Positions 35,075 to 46,605 of a DNA stretch of 54,279 bases are shown here, in pieces. The position numbers and the translations under genes are program-made. The notes below the pieces were generated by a model. It did no database searches, was not told where the DNA came from, and saw only the letters and a program-made list of their open reading frames with translations. Source of the DNA: Zygnema cylindricum (Eukaryota; Streptophyta; Zygnematophyceae; Zygnematales; Zygnemataceae). Within the stretch, counting starts at the first letter, position 1. Every line of letters starts with the position of its first letter. The stretch is taken from NCBI GenBank assembly GCA_037447655.1, contig JBBHKE010002747.1, positions 1 to 54,279 on the forward strand, in the 5' to 3' direction.

Positions 35075-36913
35075 CCTTACACAACTTCTACTCTTTTTAC
35101 TCCCAACGCTCAATCCACACTCAACCTCCACTATACTGAGCAACTCTTTATCTTCACCTCTACCATGTCAACATCTGTTGGATATCTTGCACAGTACCGG
35201 CTCTTATTTCCATTGGAACCCCATCGGCCCCATTAATTCCCTTTTTGTAGGACTGTATCATTTAGGGGTAAATGCCAACAAGCAAGTAACATTTGTCACA
35301 TTCAGTCACGCTGCACATTTCTGTTACACGGAACTCCCTCCCTTAAACCGAGATAACTGTTCTACAAGATCTTATGCTGTATAATTCTGTCAAATCACTT
35401 AGACACAAGCAATTTTCTTTAGTAAATAAGTTGGGTCCAATCGAACTTACTCAAAAGTTAGTTAGAATAAAGTGCAATTATAGTACGATTAAATTCAGCT
35501 AATTTTAAGCAGATTCGGAAATACAACTGTTCTTCGTCAAATTTACTTAGATTTTAAAAAATGTCATTAAATTCAATGAAATCTTGGCGTAATCAATAAA
35601 AGTCAGCTGAACTAAGTCAAAAATAGGGCAGATCTCACAGAATTTGGCTAAATGAGAAATTGCCAATCATATTGCTTTACATTCAATTTTTCAATTTTTG
35701 CAATAAAGACTTAACATTCAATTGAAGTCCATGAAATTTAATCGTAGGTACTGTGATTCAGTTAGACACAACATGGCCTTCTTTAGCTCCGTGAGGTTGT
35801 TTAGTACTCGTTAGATGTAAAAATGTCTTTCAGACACCGTTGAATGTAGTCAATTTAACATTGCAAATTTATTTAAATGCGTCCAACTTCGGGATAATTA
35901 ATGATGCTCAATTAGACTTGGTTAAATGTAGTGAGTTAACAACGGCAGCCAACTGTATGGAGTAAATTTCGTCGAAAATTCTTTCTACACTGTTTGAAGG
36001 TTTAGAGTGACTTGTTATGACATGTTAACCATTTACTTTTCTTTTAAATGCAGTTTCACCCATGCTCCATCGAGCTTTCAGCTTGTGAGTTCAAATAACA
36101 CTCGTTGTGATGTTTCGATGACACTCAAAACATTCCAAGTCCGTCAGGGATACATTTCTATTTTTCTTGTGCTATCAAATTTGAAGTTAAGTGCATCAAA
36201 CCAACAATAAAAAAAAGACAAAAAAAAATAATCAAAGCAGTTGCGAAAACAATGTTATGTCCAAAAAAACATCCATGAGAAAAAGCAGGTCAGCAGAAAG
36301 TGACATCAGAGGGCAAGGGGCCGCAGATCCTTTACAAAATAAAGTAGGTGAAAAGAGAGAATTTTGGGTGGGAAGTTTCCATGTACACTTTTACAAATAG
36401 GACTGGAATATATCGGTTTTTCAATAGCGGAAAATCAGCCAAAGTCGATATAAAAATCAAAAGAAAGCAAATAAGACACACTAAACCATGAACTCCCTCA
36501 ATAAATGCGCGTCAGCACTGTTTTACAAAAAGTGAAGCAATGACGGCACATCTAATTTGCTCAAACTTGCTAACTTCAAAACCAATACAAATCTGGTAGC
36601 AACACCTTCTGGCTATTTCCATTGCAAGTAATGCAAAAAGTAACAAAAAACAAGACAAAAGGGAAAAAACTGATTCTTGATTGATAATATATAAGAGGAA
36701 ATGAAAAATTTCCCTTTAACAAAAATCAAAACAAATGATCGAGCATTTACAATCACCTACACTAACACCTAGTTGAACTTTTCACCTAAAAAAGTTGTAA
36801 TTAGGCTTTGTACCAAATCACCGCAGTGCTCAGATAACTACCAGCACTGTCACAGGAGTGAATAAGACAGGAAGAATTAATCGCCTTGATTAACTAGAGA
36901 AAATTATCAAACC

Positions 36914-39679
36914 TTAAGACGTCTTGAACATCACACAATTCCTTGCCGTGGTAAAGAGGTTCTCCTTATCATCTGCCGGTACATTGAAAGCGACACCTTT
37001 ATAGCTGATTCTGAACACAGTAATGGGCAACATGACGCAACGGCTGCGGAAGTAATCGATTCCTGGTGTTGTTTGGAAGGTCCGGGCTTTTAAAACAGCA
37101 TCTTCCCCATTTAGGTAGAACTGATTTCCGACGGTGTTATTACACGCCGGACACTCTCGGAAGAGAGCCAAACCGGACTCGTCCACCTCAACGACAATCT
37201 CAGATCCCGTTTTATTCGTCCTCAAGCCGGTACTCAAACTTGCTGCCTCGCTATTTACAAGCGCAATCGTTGGGATTTCGCTCTTGTGTCCCGAAAAATA
37301 GAAGTCACAAAGCTCCAACGGAGTGGATGGGCAAGAGGTGTTGCAAGCGGGAGGAGGCGGCGGCGATGAAGGAGGTGGAGGAGGAGGAGATGGTGAAGGA
37401 GGAGGTGGAGGAGGGGGAGAGGGTGGAGGTGGTGAAGGTGAAAGAGGAGGTGGGGATGGTGGAGGTGGGGATGGTGGAGGTGGGGGTGGTGATGGAGGTG
37501 GGGGAGAAGGTGAGGGAGGAGGAGGAGAAGGTGGAGGAGGCGATGTTGGAGGAGGCGAAGGTGGAGGCGGTGAAGGTGAAGGAGGAGGGGATGGTGGAGG
37601 TGGCGGTGGTGATGGAGGAGGAGGAGAAGGAGAAGGAGGAGGAGGGAAAGAGGGAGGAGAACATGGGGGAGGAGGTGAAGGTGAAGGAGGAGGGGATGGA
37701 GGAGGTGGGGTTGGCGACGGAGGAGGGGGAGAAGGGGGGAAGGAAGAGGAGAAGGTGGAGGAGGTGATGGTGATGGCGAGGGAGAGGAAGTTGAACAGGT
37801 GCACGGTGCCGTCGAGGGGCCCGTCCCAAAGATAAGGCATCGGCGCTCATCGGGATATATTTGTTGGTTTGTGTCGTTCAAGTTGAGGTTTATGACGCTA
37901 TTGCCGCTTGGAATTTGTACCGCGGTGAGGGGAATCACAAAGCAAGAATTCTCATAGTAGCTCTTCGGTGCCTGCAATAGATACCAAACTGATCCTGTAA
38001 GCCTCAATTAATAAAATTTGTAAAGTTGTTACCGCTTTACCATGTTTTTGGAACTCTAACCCTCCATTGAAAGCATCAATATAAGAGGTCTGTTTTAACT
38101 TCTGAAAATGAACTAGTTTATGCACACGGAGTTGTAACCGTTTGAAAAATAGCGAGCGAACCAGGAGACATCATCATGCGCAAATGAGGCGAGAAGTTTC
38201 GGTTATAGATTCTTTACACTTTTGAAACTTACCGAATTAAAGGTGCGGAACTTTATCTGTGCTTGTTGTCCGTTGACATAAAACTGGTCATCAGTGCTGG
38301 TTCCCGCCATATCCGAGCAGATGAAGGAGGCCTTTCCAGAACTATCAACCTCAATAATCTCTCCACTCACAGAGTCCATAACGTATGGCCCTACTCCCGT
38401 GTCAGGCGATCCGTCCAAACTGAAAATGGACCGCAAATTCCGTGTTAGCTTTATTTGCGATTCCCAAGTGAATATGCGCATAGTTCCCGTTTCATCGTCG
38501 GCACAAATTATAATTTAACATTGAACCAACAAGGAAAAATAAAATCACCGCCATGTAAAGCTGAAAGAAATTTATGGAGCTTCCGAGTTTTTAGTGCAAA
38601 AGAATAAACATTTTTCATTTGTTTCGATTGTTTTTGTTCCAAATAAGTCCCGAATAGTGCCGAAGTAATCATATTTTTTTTTGATAATAGGTTAGTTACA
38701 GATTACAGAAAGCAAAATAAATTCCGATCGGGCTTGAAATACGGATTTCACATGCAATCAGATCATTCACCGGAAAATTTGCAAACTTTCAACTTAGGCC
38801 GGAACCTAAAAAGGGTTTAGCCATAGTAAGGAAAAGGTAGATGCTGAGACAGGGGGAATAGATGAGGTAGAGATCGAAAAAAACTGAGAAGAAAATTGAG
38901 GAGAAGGCAAAGGGAGATGGGGAAGAGGGGAGAAGGGGGGTGGAAAATGGGAAGAAGAAGATCGGAAAAAGTACTGTACCCGCAATCCCCCCTCTATCCT
39001 CATCCCTCACTCCCTCCACTTTCTCTTCCTCCTGCAAATTCTCATTCCCTCTCTCCCTTCTCTCTTCGTATCATTTCTCTCCTTTACACTCTTTTCCCCT
39101 CATTCCTCTCGTTCTTCCCCTCCCTTCCCGCTTCCCCATTCTCTTTCTAGCCGCTGCCAACTTGCCTACCTACCTCCCTCTTCTCTCCACCCTTGGTTCT
39201 CTTCCACCCTGGCCCCCTCCGTACCTCCACCATTCTCTCCCTCGGCACTTCCTACCTTCCTCTAGCTTCTCCTTTCCACTCCCAGCTGATGAATTTCAAC
39301 TCTATATTGTAAACATTCAATTCCATCCAGAAAATCCTAGTTTTCATATTTCAATAGAAGAACACACCCAAATGGAGAAACCGAGATGGGTCTTAGTACC
39401 TGATGCTTGGAATGGTCGCATTGTCCGAGGAAAGAAAAAAGTCGCAGAGAGGGAAGAAAGTGGAGAGACTGTCATCAAAGTTCGACCAGACACGCGGTTC
39501 GACATTTTTTCACGGTCCATCCTCACTCCAAAACTTCGTGCAGCCTCTGCACAAGAAATAGTGTAGCTCATCGCCATCGCCACGACGCAAATTACCAAAC
39601 TCTGATTAAGTTTGGGAGTAAGATTTGTTTTAGTCATGAGATTTTTTTTTGTCGTCTCCCTCTCTTTGAGAACCGCCAT
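36914..39679 (-). pseudogene. Gene D: HRGP copy with two one-base frameshifts
   Basis: Exons correspond to 39679-39400, 38419-38233, 38101-38033 and 37971-36914. Splice sites are GT..AG and exon 3 is open (KLKQTSYIDAF). Two single-base deletions break it. Exon 1 is 280 nt instead of 281, with the loss inside GTGGAAGAGACTG (on the plus strand), which shifts the frame before the LCDF motif. Near 37,735, at the start of the rod, one base of CCCCGCC is missing, so the rod is 437 nt, not a multiple of three. Domain 2 is intact in sequence. D keeps the conserved TATA-like region and the B-type intron 1. It is a recent pseudogene unless the reads are in error at two homopolymer-like places. Confidence 0.75.
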
Positions 39680-39807
39680 GGTTGCTCCCTTAACGATGAA
39701 CAAAGATCCGAATGCCTAAAAGTTCTTGATGGTCTTTCTTAGTTTTTCTGTAAAAGTGAATTGAATTAGTATTGTTTCTATGTTATTTTTTCCTTCGTAC
39801 CAAGTCG

Positions 39808-39816
39808 TTATTTAAA
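39808..39816 (-). promoter_or_regulatory. TATA-like box of gene D
   Basis: TTTAAATAA on the minus strand, about 129 bp upstream of the D start codon, in the same CAACGTTCTC...CGACTTGG context as in gene B. Confidence 0.55.
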
Positions 39817-40208
39817 GAGAACGTTGTGAGAGTAGAGCCACAGCATGAACTAGTGAGAGTTCGGACTGAAAAATGAGAGAGCTGCTTTTGGACGCTCCAG
39901 ATCTGCTCTTCCTATAGATCGACGGTAGTAGGCGTACGCTCGGCTGCGGCGCCACTTTGACTGGCTGTGACGTGCTGAGGTTGAAATGAGAATCGGAGGA
40001 ACGCGGCGAACTGCGGTGGACGGGAGGAAAAGCCGTACTTTGTAGCACCGGACAAGACTGCAGCGGCTTCCTTGAAGTACCGTAAAAGTGAACCTTGTAA
40101 CTTGTCCGTTAACAGATGTGAGCCGTACCGTACAATCCATCCATTCGGACTCGGGTTTGATTCACTCTTTAGGCTCGAATCGTCAAAAACTGAACTTGAT
40201 ATCACCGC

Positions 40209-40255
40209 GATATATATATAAAAGAAATATATATATATAATATATAATAAATATC
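40209..40255. repeat. AT microsatellite in the D-E spacer
   Basis: TATATATA-rich stretch, absent from the equivalent B-C spacer, with CCGCGATAT at both borders (40,205 and 40,260). It is a local expansion in the mirrored promoter spacer. Confidence 0.75.
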
Positions 40256-41012
40256 ATTTCCGCGATATTATTTCCAGTCAGCGATATTTCCAAAATACAT
40301 AATCCCTTTGACTACAGGTACAGTACATTACAGTACAGTGCAGTACTGTACTCCAGCTGGAAATAGAAAGAATGTACTTTTTTTGACCGATCGCACTAAA
40401 TAAAGACGTAACTATTAACTGTCGTACCTTTGCTCCCGACTGTGATTGAACTCATTGAACTCGTCTCGACCCTTGATCTCTTCAGTCCGAGGGGCGTGGA
40501 TCGTACGGTAGTGTACTGTAGCCAGCGATACTGTATTCGAGGCCAGTTCCTGCCTACGATTCGGACGTTCGCAACTTTCCCGGTTCGAGTGCACATCTCG
40601 CGCGTGGGAGAGGTCAACGACTGTCGGCCAAAGCGGGCACTTGACGGCCAATCCGGTCAAGTTGACTTCCGGCCGGAGTCCGACGCGTGTGCACAAAGAA
40701 CAGTTTGGAACTCTGTCTTTCTGTACACGGTTCACCGTACAGTACTGTACCGCCCGTCAAGGAGCCGCTACAGTCTTGTCCGGTGCTACAAAGTACGGCT
40801 TCCCGCAGTCCACCGCAGTTCGCCGCGTTACTCCGGTTCTGATTTCAACCTCAGCACGTCACAGCCAGTCAAAGTGGCGCCGCAGCCGAGCGTACGCCCA
40901 CTACCGTCGATCTACAAGAAGGGCAGATCTGGAGCGTTCAAAAGCAGCTCTCTTTCTTTTCAGTCACATCTCTCAGTATTTCATGCTGTAGCTCTACCCT
41001 CCCAACGTTCGC

Positions 41013-41021
41013 TTTATATAG
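41013..41021 (+). promoter_or_regulatory. TATA box of gene E
   Basis: TTTATATAG, about 130 bp upstream of the E start codon, in the same context as in gene C (CAACGTTCGC before, TGACTTGGGACG after). Confidence 0.65.
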
Positions 41022-41150
41022 TGACTTGGGACGAAGGAAAAAATTAACAGAGTAACAACACGAATTCATTCCATAAAAAACACAAACCTAAGGAAGACCA
41101 TCAAAAACTTTTAGGCATTTGGATCTTTGTTTGTCGTCAAGGGAGCAACC

Positions 41151-43860
41151 ATGGCGGTTCTAAGAGAGAGGCAGAGGACAAAAAAGAATCTCATGACTAA
41201 AACAAATCTTACTCTCAAACTCGGTCAGAGTTTAGTAATTTGCGCCGTGGCGATGGCGATGAGCTACACTATTTCTTGTGCAGAGGCTGCACGAAGTTTT
41301 GGAGTGAGGATGGACCGTGAAAAAATGTCGAACCGCGTGTCTGCTCGAACTTTGATGACAGTCTCTTCCACTTTCTTCCCTGTCTGCGACTTTTTTCTTT
41401 CCTCGGACAATGCGACCATCCCAAGCATCAGGTAGGATCAAAGACTTGCCTCGGTTTCCTTACTATGGCTAAACTCTTTTTGGTTTCCAACTTAAGTTGA
41501 CAATTTGCAAATTTTGAGGTGGTTGCTCTTGAAATCCGCGATACAAATTATTACTTTAGCACTATTCGGAACTTATTTGAAACAAAAATAATCGAGAACA
41601 TGCAAAAAATCTTGCAACATGGAATCTCACGTCATTTAACGGCGCCTCGGACGCCACAACAAAACGGCATTGCAGAAAGGTACAATCGAACATTACATGA
41701 CATGTCACGCTCTATGCTGTACTTTGCGAATTTGCCTTAGTGGTTCGAGTGTTCTCTTCTAATTTTTTCCTGCTATAATTCTGGATTTTAATCCATTCTG
41801 TTTTCTGCCGTAGATCAGAGAGTCGAAATGTTTCCAGTCATTTTGTGATGTATCATTCCTAGCCTATATCCTCCAGTTTTGTGGGAAATTCGTAGTGAAA
41901 TCCTAGTTTCTAATTAGGAACGCTCTGGTGTGTCTTTTATTATGGCACAACTATTGTCATTTGCCTTGGGAGTTAAGAATTTATTCAAAGGATTAATAGG
42001 TTTGCATGTTGAATCTTAAAGTTCGTTCTAAAACACCCAACACTGGTGTTTACCTTACCTAGACCAGTCGATCCAAAACCTTTTATGGTCTCACTATAAA
42101 AAATCAATCATGGACTTTACACCAATCGTTAACTAATTTTTTCATGTTTCACACGCAAATTTGGATTTTCCATGCTAAATCTAACTATCCCAACGATTGA
42201 GCAAGAAATTAAATTTTGTGACAAAGTGCACAAAACACGATTTCTAATTTCATTTTTACTTGAAGAAGGAAATGCATTATATTTTAGTATACTTTTACAA
42301 AATTCGATCTATTTGATATGTATGTTTCATATGCGTGCTCATTTGAGAATCGCAAATAAAGCTGACACGAAATTTGCGGTCCATTTTCAGTTTGGACGGA
42401 TCGCCTGATACGGGAGTAGGGCCATACGTTATGGACTCTGTGAGTGGAGAAACTATTGAGGTTGATAGTTCTGGAAAGGCTTCCTTCATCTGCTCGGATA
42501 TGGCGGGAACCAGCACTGATGACCAATTTTATGTCAACGGACAACAAGCTCAGATAAAGTTCCGCACCTTTAATTCGGTAAGTTTAAAAACTGGAAAGAA
42601 TCCAAAACCAAAGCTTCTCGCCTCATTGGCATATGATGAAGGTCGATGTCTATTTTTCAAACGCTTAGAAGTCCATGTGCCTAAACAAGTTCATTTTCAT
42701 AATTTGAAACAGACCGTCTACTAAGATACAATCAGTGGAGGGATAGAGTTCCGTAAACATGATAAAGTCGTAACAACTTTTGAGACTTACAGGATACGGT
42801 TTGATATCTATTGCAGGCACCGAAGAGCTACTATGAGAATTCTTGCTTTGTGATTCCCCTCACCGCGGTACAAATTCCAAGCGGCAATAGCGTCATAAAC
42901 CTCAACTTGAACGACACAAACCAACAAATATATCCCGATGAGCGCCGATGCCTTGTCTTTGGGACAGGCCCCTCGACGGCACCGTGCACCTGTTCAACTT
43001 CCTCTCCCTCGCCATCACCATCACCTCCTCCACCTTCTCCTCTTCCTTCCCCACCTTCTCCCCCTCCTCCGTCGCCAACCCCACCTCCACCATCTCCGCC
43101 TCCTTCGCCTTCGCCCCCTCCCCCATGTTCTCCTCCCTCTTTCCCTCCTCCTCACTCACCTTCTCCTCCACCTCCATCACCACTGCCACCTCCACCATCC
43201 CCTCCTCCTCCTTCACCTTCACCGCCTCCACTTTCGACTTCACCTCCTCCTCCTTCACCTTCGCCTCCACCACCATCTCCTCCTCTACCTTCTCCTCCTC
43301 CTCCCTCACCTTCTCCCCCACCTCCATCACCACCCCCACCTCCACCATCCCTGCCTCCTCCTTCGCCTTCACCACCTCCACCATCTCCCCCTCCTCCACC
43401 TCCTCCTTCCCCGCCGCCTCCTCCCGCGTGCAACACCTCTTGCCCATCCACTCCGTTGGAGCTTTGTGACTTCTATTTTTCGGGACACAAGAGCGAAATC
43501 CCAACGATTGCGCTTGTAAATAGCGAGGCAGTAAGTTTGAGTACCGGTTTGAGGACGAATAAAACGGGATCTGAGATTGTCGTTGAGGTGGACGAGTCCG
43601 GTTTGGCTCTCTTCCGAGAATGTCCAGCGTGTAATAACACCGTCGGAAATCAGTTCTACCTAAATGGGGAAGATGCTGTTTTAAAAGCCCGGACCTTCCA
43701 AACAACACCTGGGATCGATTACTTCCGTAGCCGTTGCGTCATGTTGCCCATTACTGTGTTCAGAATCAGCTATAAAGGTGTCGCTTTCAATGTACCGGCG
43801 GATGATAAGGAAAACCTTTTTACCACGGCAAGGAATTGTGTGATGTTCAAGACGTCTTAA
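41151..43860 (+). CDS. Gene E: HRGP copy with a broken exon 3 and a copia fragment in intron 1
   Basis: Exons 41151-41431, 42391-42577 and 42817-43860 are open with good GT..AG sites. The exon 3 remnant (42701-42769) has an in-frame TAA at 42722-42724, and its acceptor has changed from CAG to CAT. As in C, skipping exon 3 keeps the frame and gives 503 aa: signal segment, shortened domain 1, a 141-residue rod (43,003-43,425) and intact domain 2. Intron 1 carries a Ty1/copia integrase fragment (41,609-41,740) in place of about 85 bp of A/C intron. The shared promoter is present. It is probably expressible. Confidence 0.65.
41609..41740 (+). mobile_element. Ty1/copia integrase fragment captured in intron 1 of gene E
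   Basis: A 44-codon open stretch ending in TAG reads as the C-terminal part of a copia-type integrase core: HGISRHLTAPRTPQQNGIAE contains the signature TPQQNG-x-AER whose Glu is the third catalytic residue, followed by RTLHDMSRSML. It has no LTRs or flanking element. It replaces intron sequence that A and C retain, with clean edges at ATGCAAAAA and TGGTTCGAG. Confidence 0.85.
42701..42769 (+). pseudogene. Decayed exon 3 of gene E
   Basis: Similar to exon 3 of A and D, but with TAA in place of TTA at the eighth codon and an acceptor reading TTTTCAT instead of TTTTCAG. These lesions differ from those in gene C. Confidence 0.75.
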
Positions 43861-45582
43861 GTCCTGACCATTTTTTGATCTAGTTAATCAAGGCGATTAA
43901 TTCTTCCTGCCTTATTCACTCCTGTGACAGTAGTCACACTGGTAATTATCTGAGCATTGCGGTGATTTGGTACAAAAGCTAATTACAATTGTTTTAGGTG
44001 AAAATGTGGAACTAGGTGTTAGTGTAGGTGATTGTAAATACTCGATTATTTGTTTTTAATTTTTGTTGCAGGAAATTTTTCATTTCCTCTTACATATTAT
44101 TAGTCAAGAATGATTTTTTCCCTTTTTATTTCTTTTCTACTTTTTTTTGCATTACTTGCAGTGGAAATTGCTAAAAGGTGCTGCTACCTCATTTGTCTTG
44201 TTTTTGAAATTACCAAGTTTGAGCAAATTAGTTGTGCCTTCAATGTTTGACTTATTGTAAATCAGTTCTGGCGCCCATTTATGGAGGGTGTTCATGGTTT
44301 AATTCCTTTTTTTGATGGATACATCGACTTTGGCTGTTGAAACAAATATACTCCAATCCCATTGGAAAATTTTACATGGAAACGACCCACCGTGAATTCT
44401 CTCTTTTCACCTGCTCTATTTTATAAAAGACCTGCGGCCCCCTGCCCTCTGATGTCACTTGCTGCTGACCTGCTCTGTCTTATGGATGTTTTTGCAACTG
44501 CTTTGATTGTTTTTTCACTTTTTTTTTCTGTTTGTTGGATGTACATAACTTAGAGTTATAAAGCACAGAAAAAATAGAAATGTATCCCTGACGGACTTGG
44601 AACGTTTTCAATGTCATCGAAACATCACAACGAGTGTGATTTGAACTCACAAACTGAAAGCTCAATGGATCTTGGGTGATGTGTTTGGTGATTGTTAATC
44701 AGACACTTAAAGGACATTTACAAGAAATGTAAATGGTCAACGTGATACCACAAGTCACTCTAAACCTTCAAAAAGTGAAGAAAAGTAAAATGTTTCTTCC
44801 CGAAAATGCTTTGTCATTACAGCCATCCACTATTGATATCTCTGTATGTACACGAGAATCTTCAAATGTGATTTTTCGGTGATTAAATCCATATAGTTGG
44901 TCGCCCGTGTTAAATTCACTACATTTAACCAAGTTATACTGAGTATCAATAATTATCCCTATGTGGGAAGAATTTTGTGAATTGACCGCAGTACATTTAA
45001 CATAGCCTGAATAAAATTACTACATCTAACATGTACCGAACAAACTCACGGAACTGCCATGTTGAATATAGCTAAATCAGTCTGCATTCTATTCAATTTC
45101 ACTGAATTTTAAGGAATGAGGTTCTCTCTATTAATTAAATTTTGTCGCATCTGAGAGATTCTGACTGAATTCAATTGAGTTCCTTTTATTCCTTATGTTT
45201 TTCAATTAAATAAATGAAGATTTAAAACTTAACCTTTCCTCTCCCTAAAAACTTCATGCCCCTCTTCATTTCCCTCGTCCTCCTTCCTTTCCTCTCATCT
45301 ACATTACATAGAGCTATCCTCTCCGCGATAAGCCTTCCTTACCCAAACACAATCGAAAATAATTTTATTATTCAACAATTGTATCGTTGTGTGCACGAAA
45401 AGGAAGAAAGATTCTTGGAGGAAAGCGACAAGCTTTGTGATATCACCAGCTACCTCCTTGTCATGATATTCTAGTATTCTCCTACTCTCCCTCCCTCTCC
45501 CATTCCTCTCCCATTTCTGTTCCTCGTTCTGATAATTTTACAGAGGATAATTTTCAAACATATCCCAACACTACGCTAGGCT

Positions 45583-45755
45583 CAGAGATCGCAATCGGGT
45601 ACTGGAATCCGTACCCGATCCGTACAGGCCGGCAGCGTCGGATCCGGATTGGATTCGGGTGCCAAATTTTCGGGGCCGGCTGGATTCGGCCGAGTGTGTC
45701 AAAAACAGAAAAAATTCGGGTACGGCCAGATTCGGGTACCTGATTGCGACCTCTG
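45583..45755. mobile_element. GC-rich foldback element (unit 3 copy)
   Basis: Same inverted termini as the unit 1 and 2 copies, with single changes (CAGAGATCGC at the left, GTACCTGATT at the right) and a slightly shorter core. It is the most diverged of the three. Confidence 0.65.
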
Positions 45756-46360
45756 GTTAGGCTTGTCGCTTGTACTACACTTGTCATACTTAGACTATGT
45801 GCCAATGAGGATTCTTCAAAAAAACAAAAAAAAAAAAACAAAGTATCTAGTGGTACCGTGTTTGTGCTTTATGCTTATGATTACAACCTTCCAAAGGGAG
45901 CGTTATTATGGACCTTTTTTGCTCCCACATTTTTTGTAATTCTTCAATTGGAAATTTGGAATATAATTTGCTTTCACGATTTACATTGCTTCGTACAATT
46001 ATTTTAGAAAACGTTTTCAGGAACACGGTTCTGCTTCACATATTTTTAAGGCATAAAGAAACATTGTACAGAAATACAAACATACGAAAAAAAGCTGTCA
46101 AATTCACAAATATGAATCAAGGACAAAAGTTCGCAGGGAGTATCTCTACAGTGAGCAATAAATATGCTCATGAGTCGTGACCCTCCTAGAAAATTCGCAA
46201 AGATGGAAAAACCCATTAAGAGGCAAAACGATAGTGGATAAAAAGGACTAAATCGCAACAATTTCATGTGTGATTTGATCCGCCATCAATTCTACCCTGG
46301 ATTTTCCGCCTCATTTCCCTGATTGCCTTGATCTGATCTTTATTGCCTTAATTTCCGCTC

Positions 46361-46449
46361 TCTCTCCCCCTCTCCCTCCTCTTCCTCTGCCTCTCCCTCT
46401 CCTCCCCCTCTATTCTCCCTCTCCATCTCCCTATCCCTCTCCATCTCCT
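46361..46449 (+). repeat. Shortened CT-rich tract at the array break
   Basis: Polypyrimidine stretch matching the last part of the unit 1 CT tract. It ends at the array border and would also serve as the pyrimidine tract for the acceptor at 46,454-46,456. Confidence 0.7.
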
Positions 46450-46456
46450 GCTTCAG

Positions 46457-46605
46457 AATCATCTGGGGAACTAGCGAAGAGATTTCATAAAGAAGAAAAT
46501 CCCAAATTTATGTTTTTACCAGGGAATATGCAAGAAAGCCCCCAATCAGATGAACACCACATACTCAAGTCGCAAAAGCTAGAAGGCGACACGAGATGCT
46601 TATAA
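46457..46605 (+). other. Candidate orphan terminal exon at the array border
   Basis: A strong pyrimidine tract ending TGCTTCAG precedes an open stretch of 48 codons starting at 46,459 (SSGELAKRFHKEENPKF...) and ending in TAA at 46,603-46,605. It has no start codon of its own and no upstream exons in view, because array DNA lies directly to the left. It could be the 3' end of a gene cut by the duplication, or chance. I do not recognise the sequence. Confidence 0.3.

Larger units (their letters stand above)
28289..41150. repeat. Segmental duplication unit 2 (genes C and D)
   Basis: Second copy of the array unit: gene C (+), 3' region with foldback element, CT and GA tracts, then gene D (-). 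The start codons of C and E are 12,862 bp apart. Compared with unit 1 it has a longer gene on the minus side (no rod deletion in D), a 57-bp tandem duplication at 34,961, a 15-bp one near 31,943, a 29-bp repeat contracted to one copy, and no MITE in the D-E spacer. Confidence 0.8.
41151..46449. repeat. Segmental duplication unit 3 (gene E), truncated
   Basis: Follows unit 2 through the 3' flank, foldback element and up to 46,270. After about 90 bp of unrelated sequence a shortened CT tract (46,361-46,449) still aligns with the end of the unit 1 CT tract, and there similarity stops. There is no inverted B/D-type partner, so the third unit was broken in or next to the CT tract. Confidence 0.75.
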
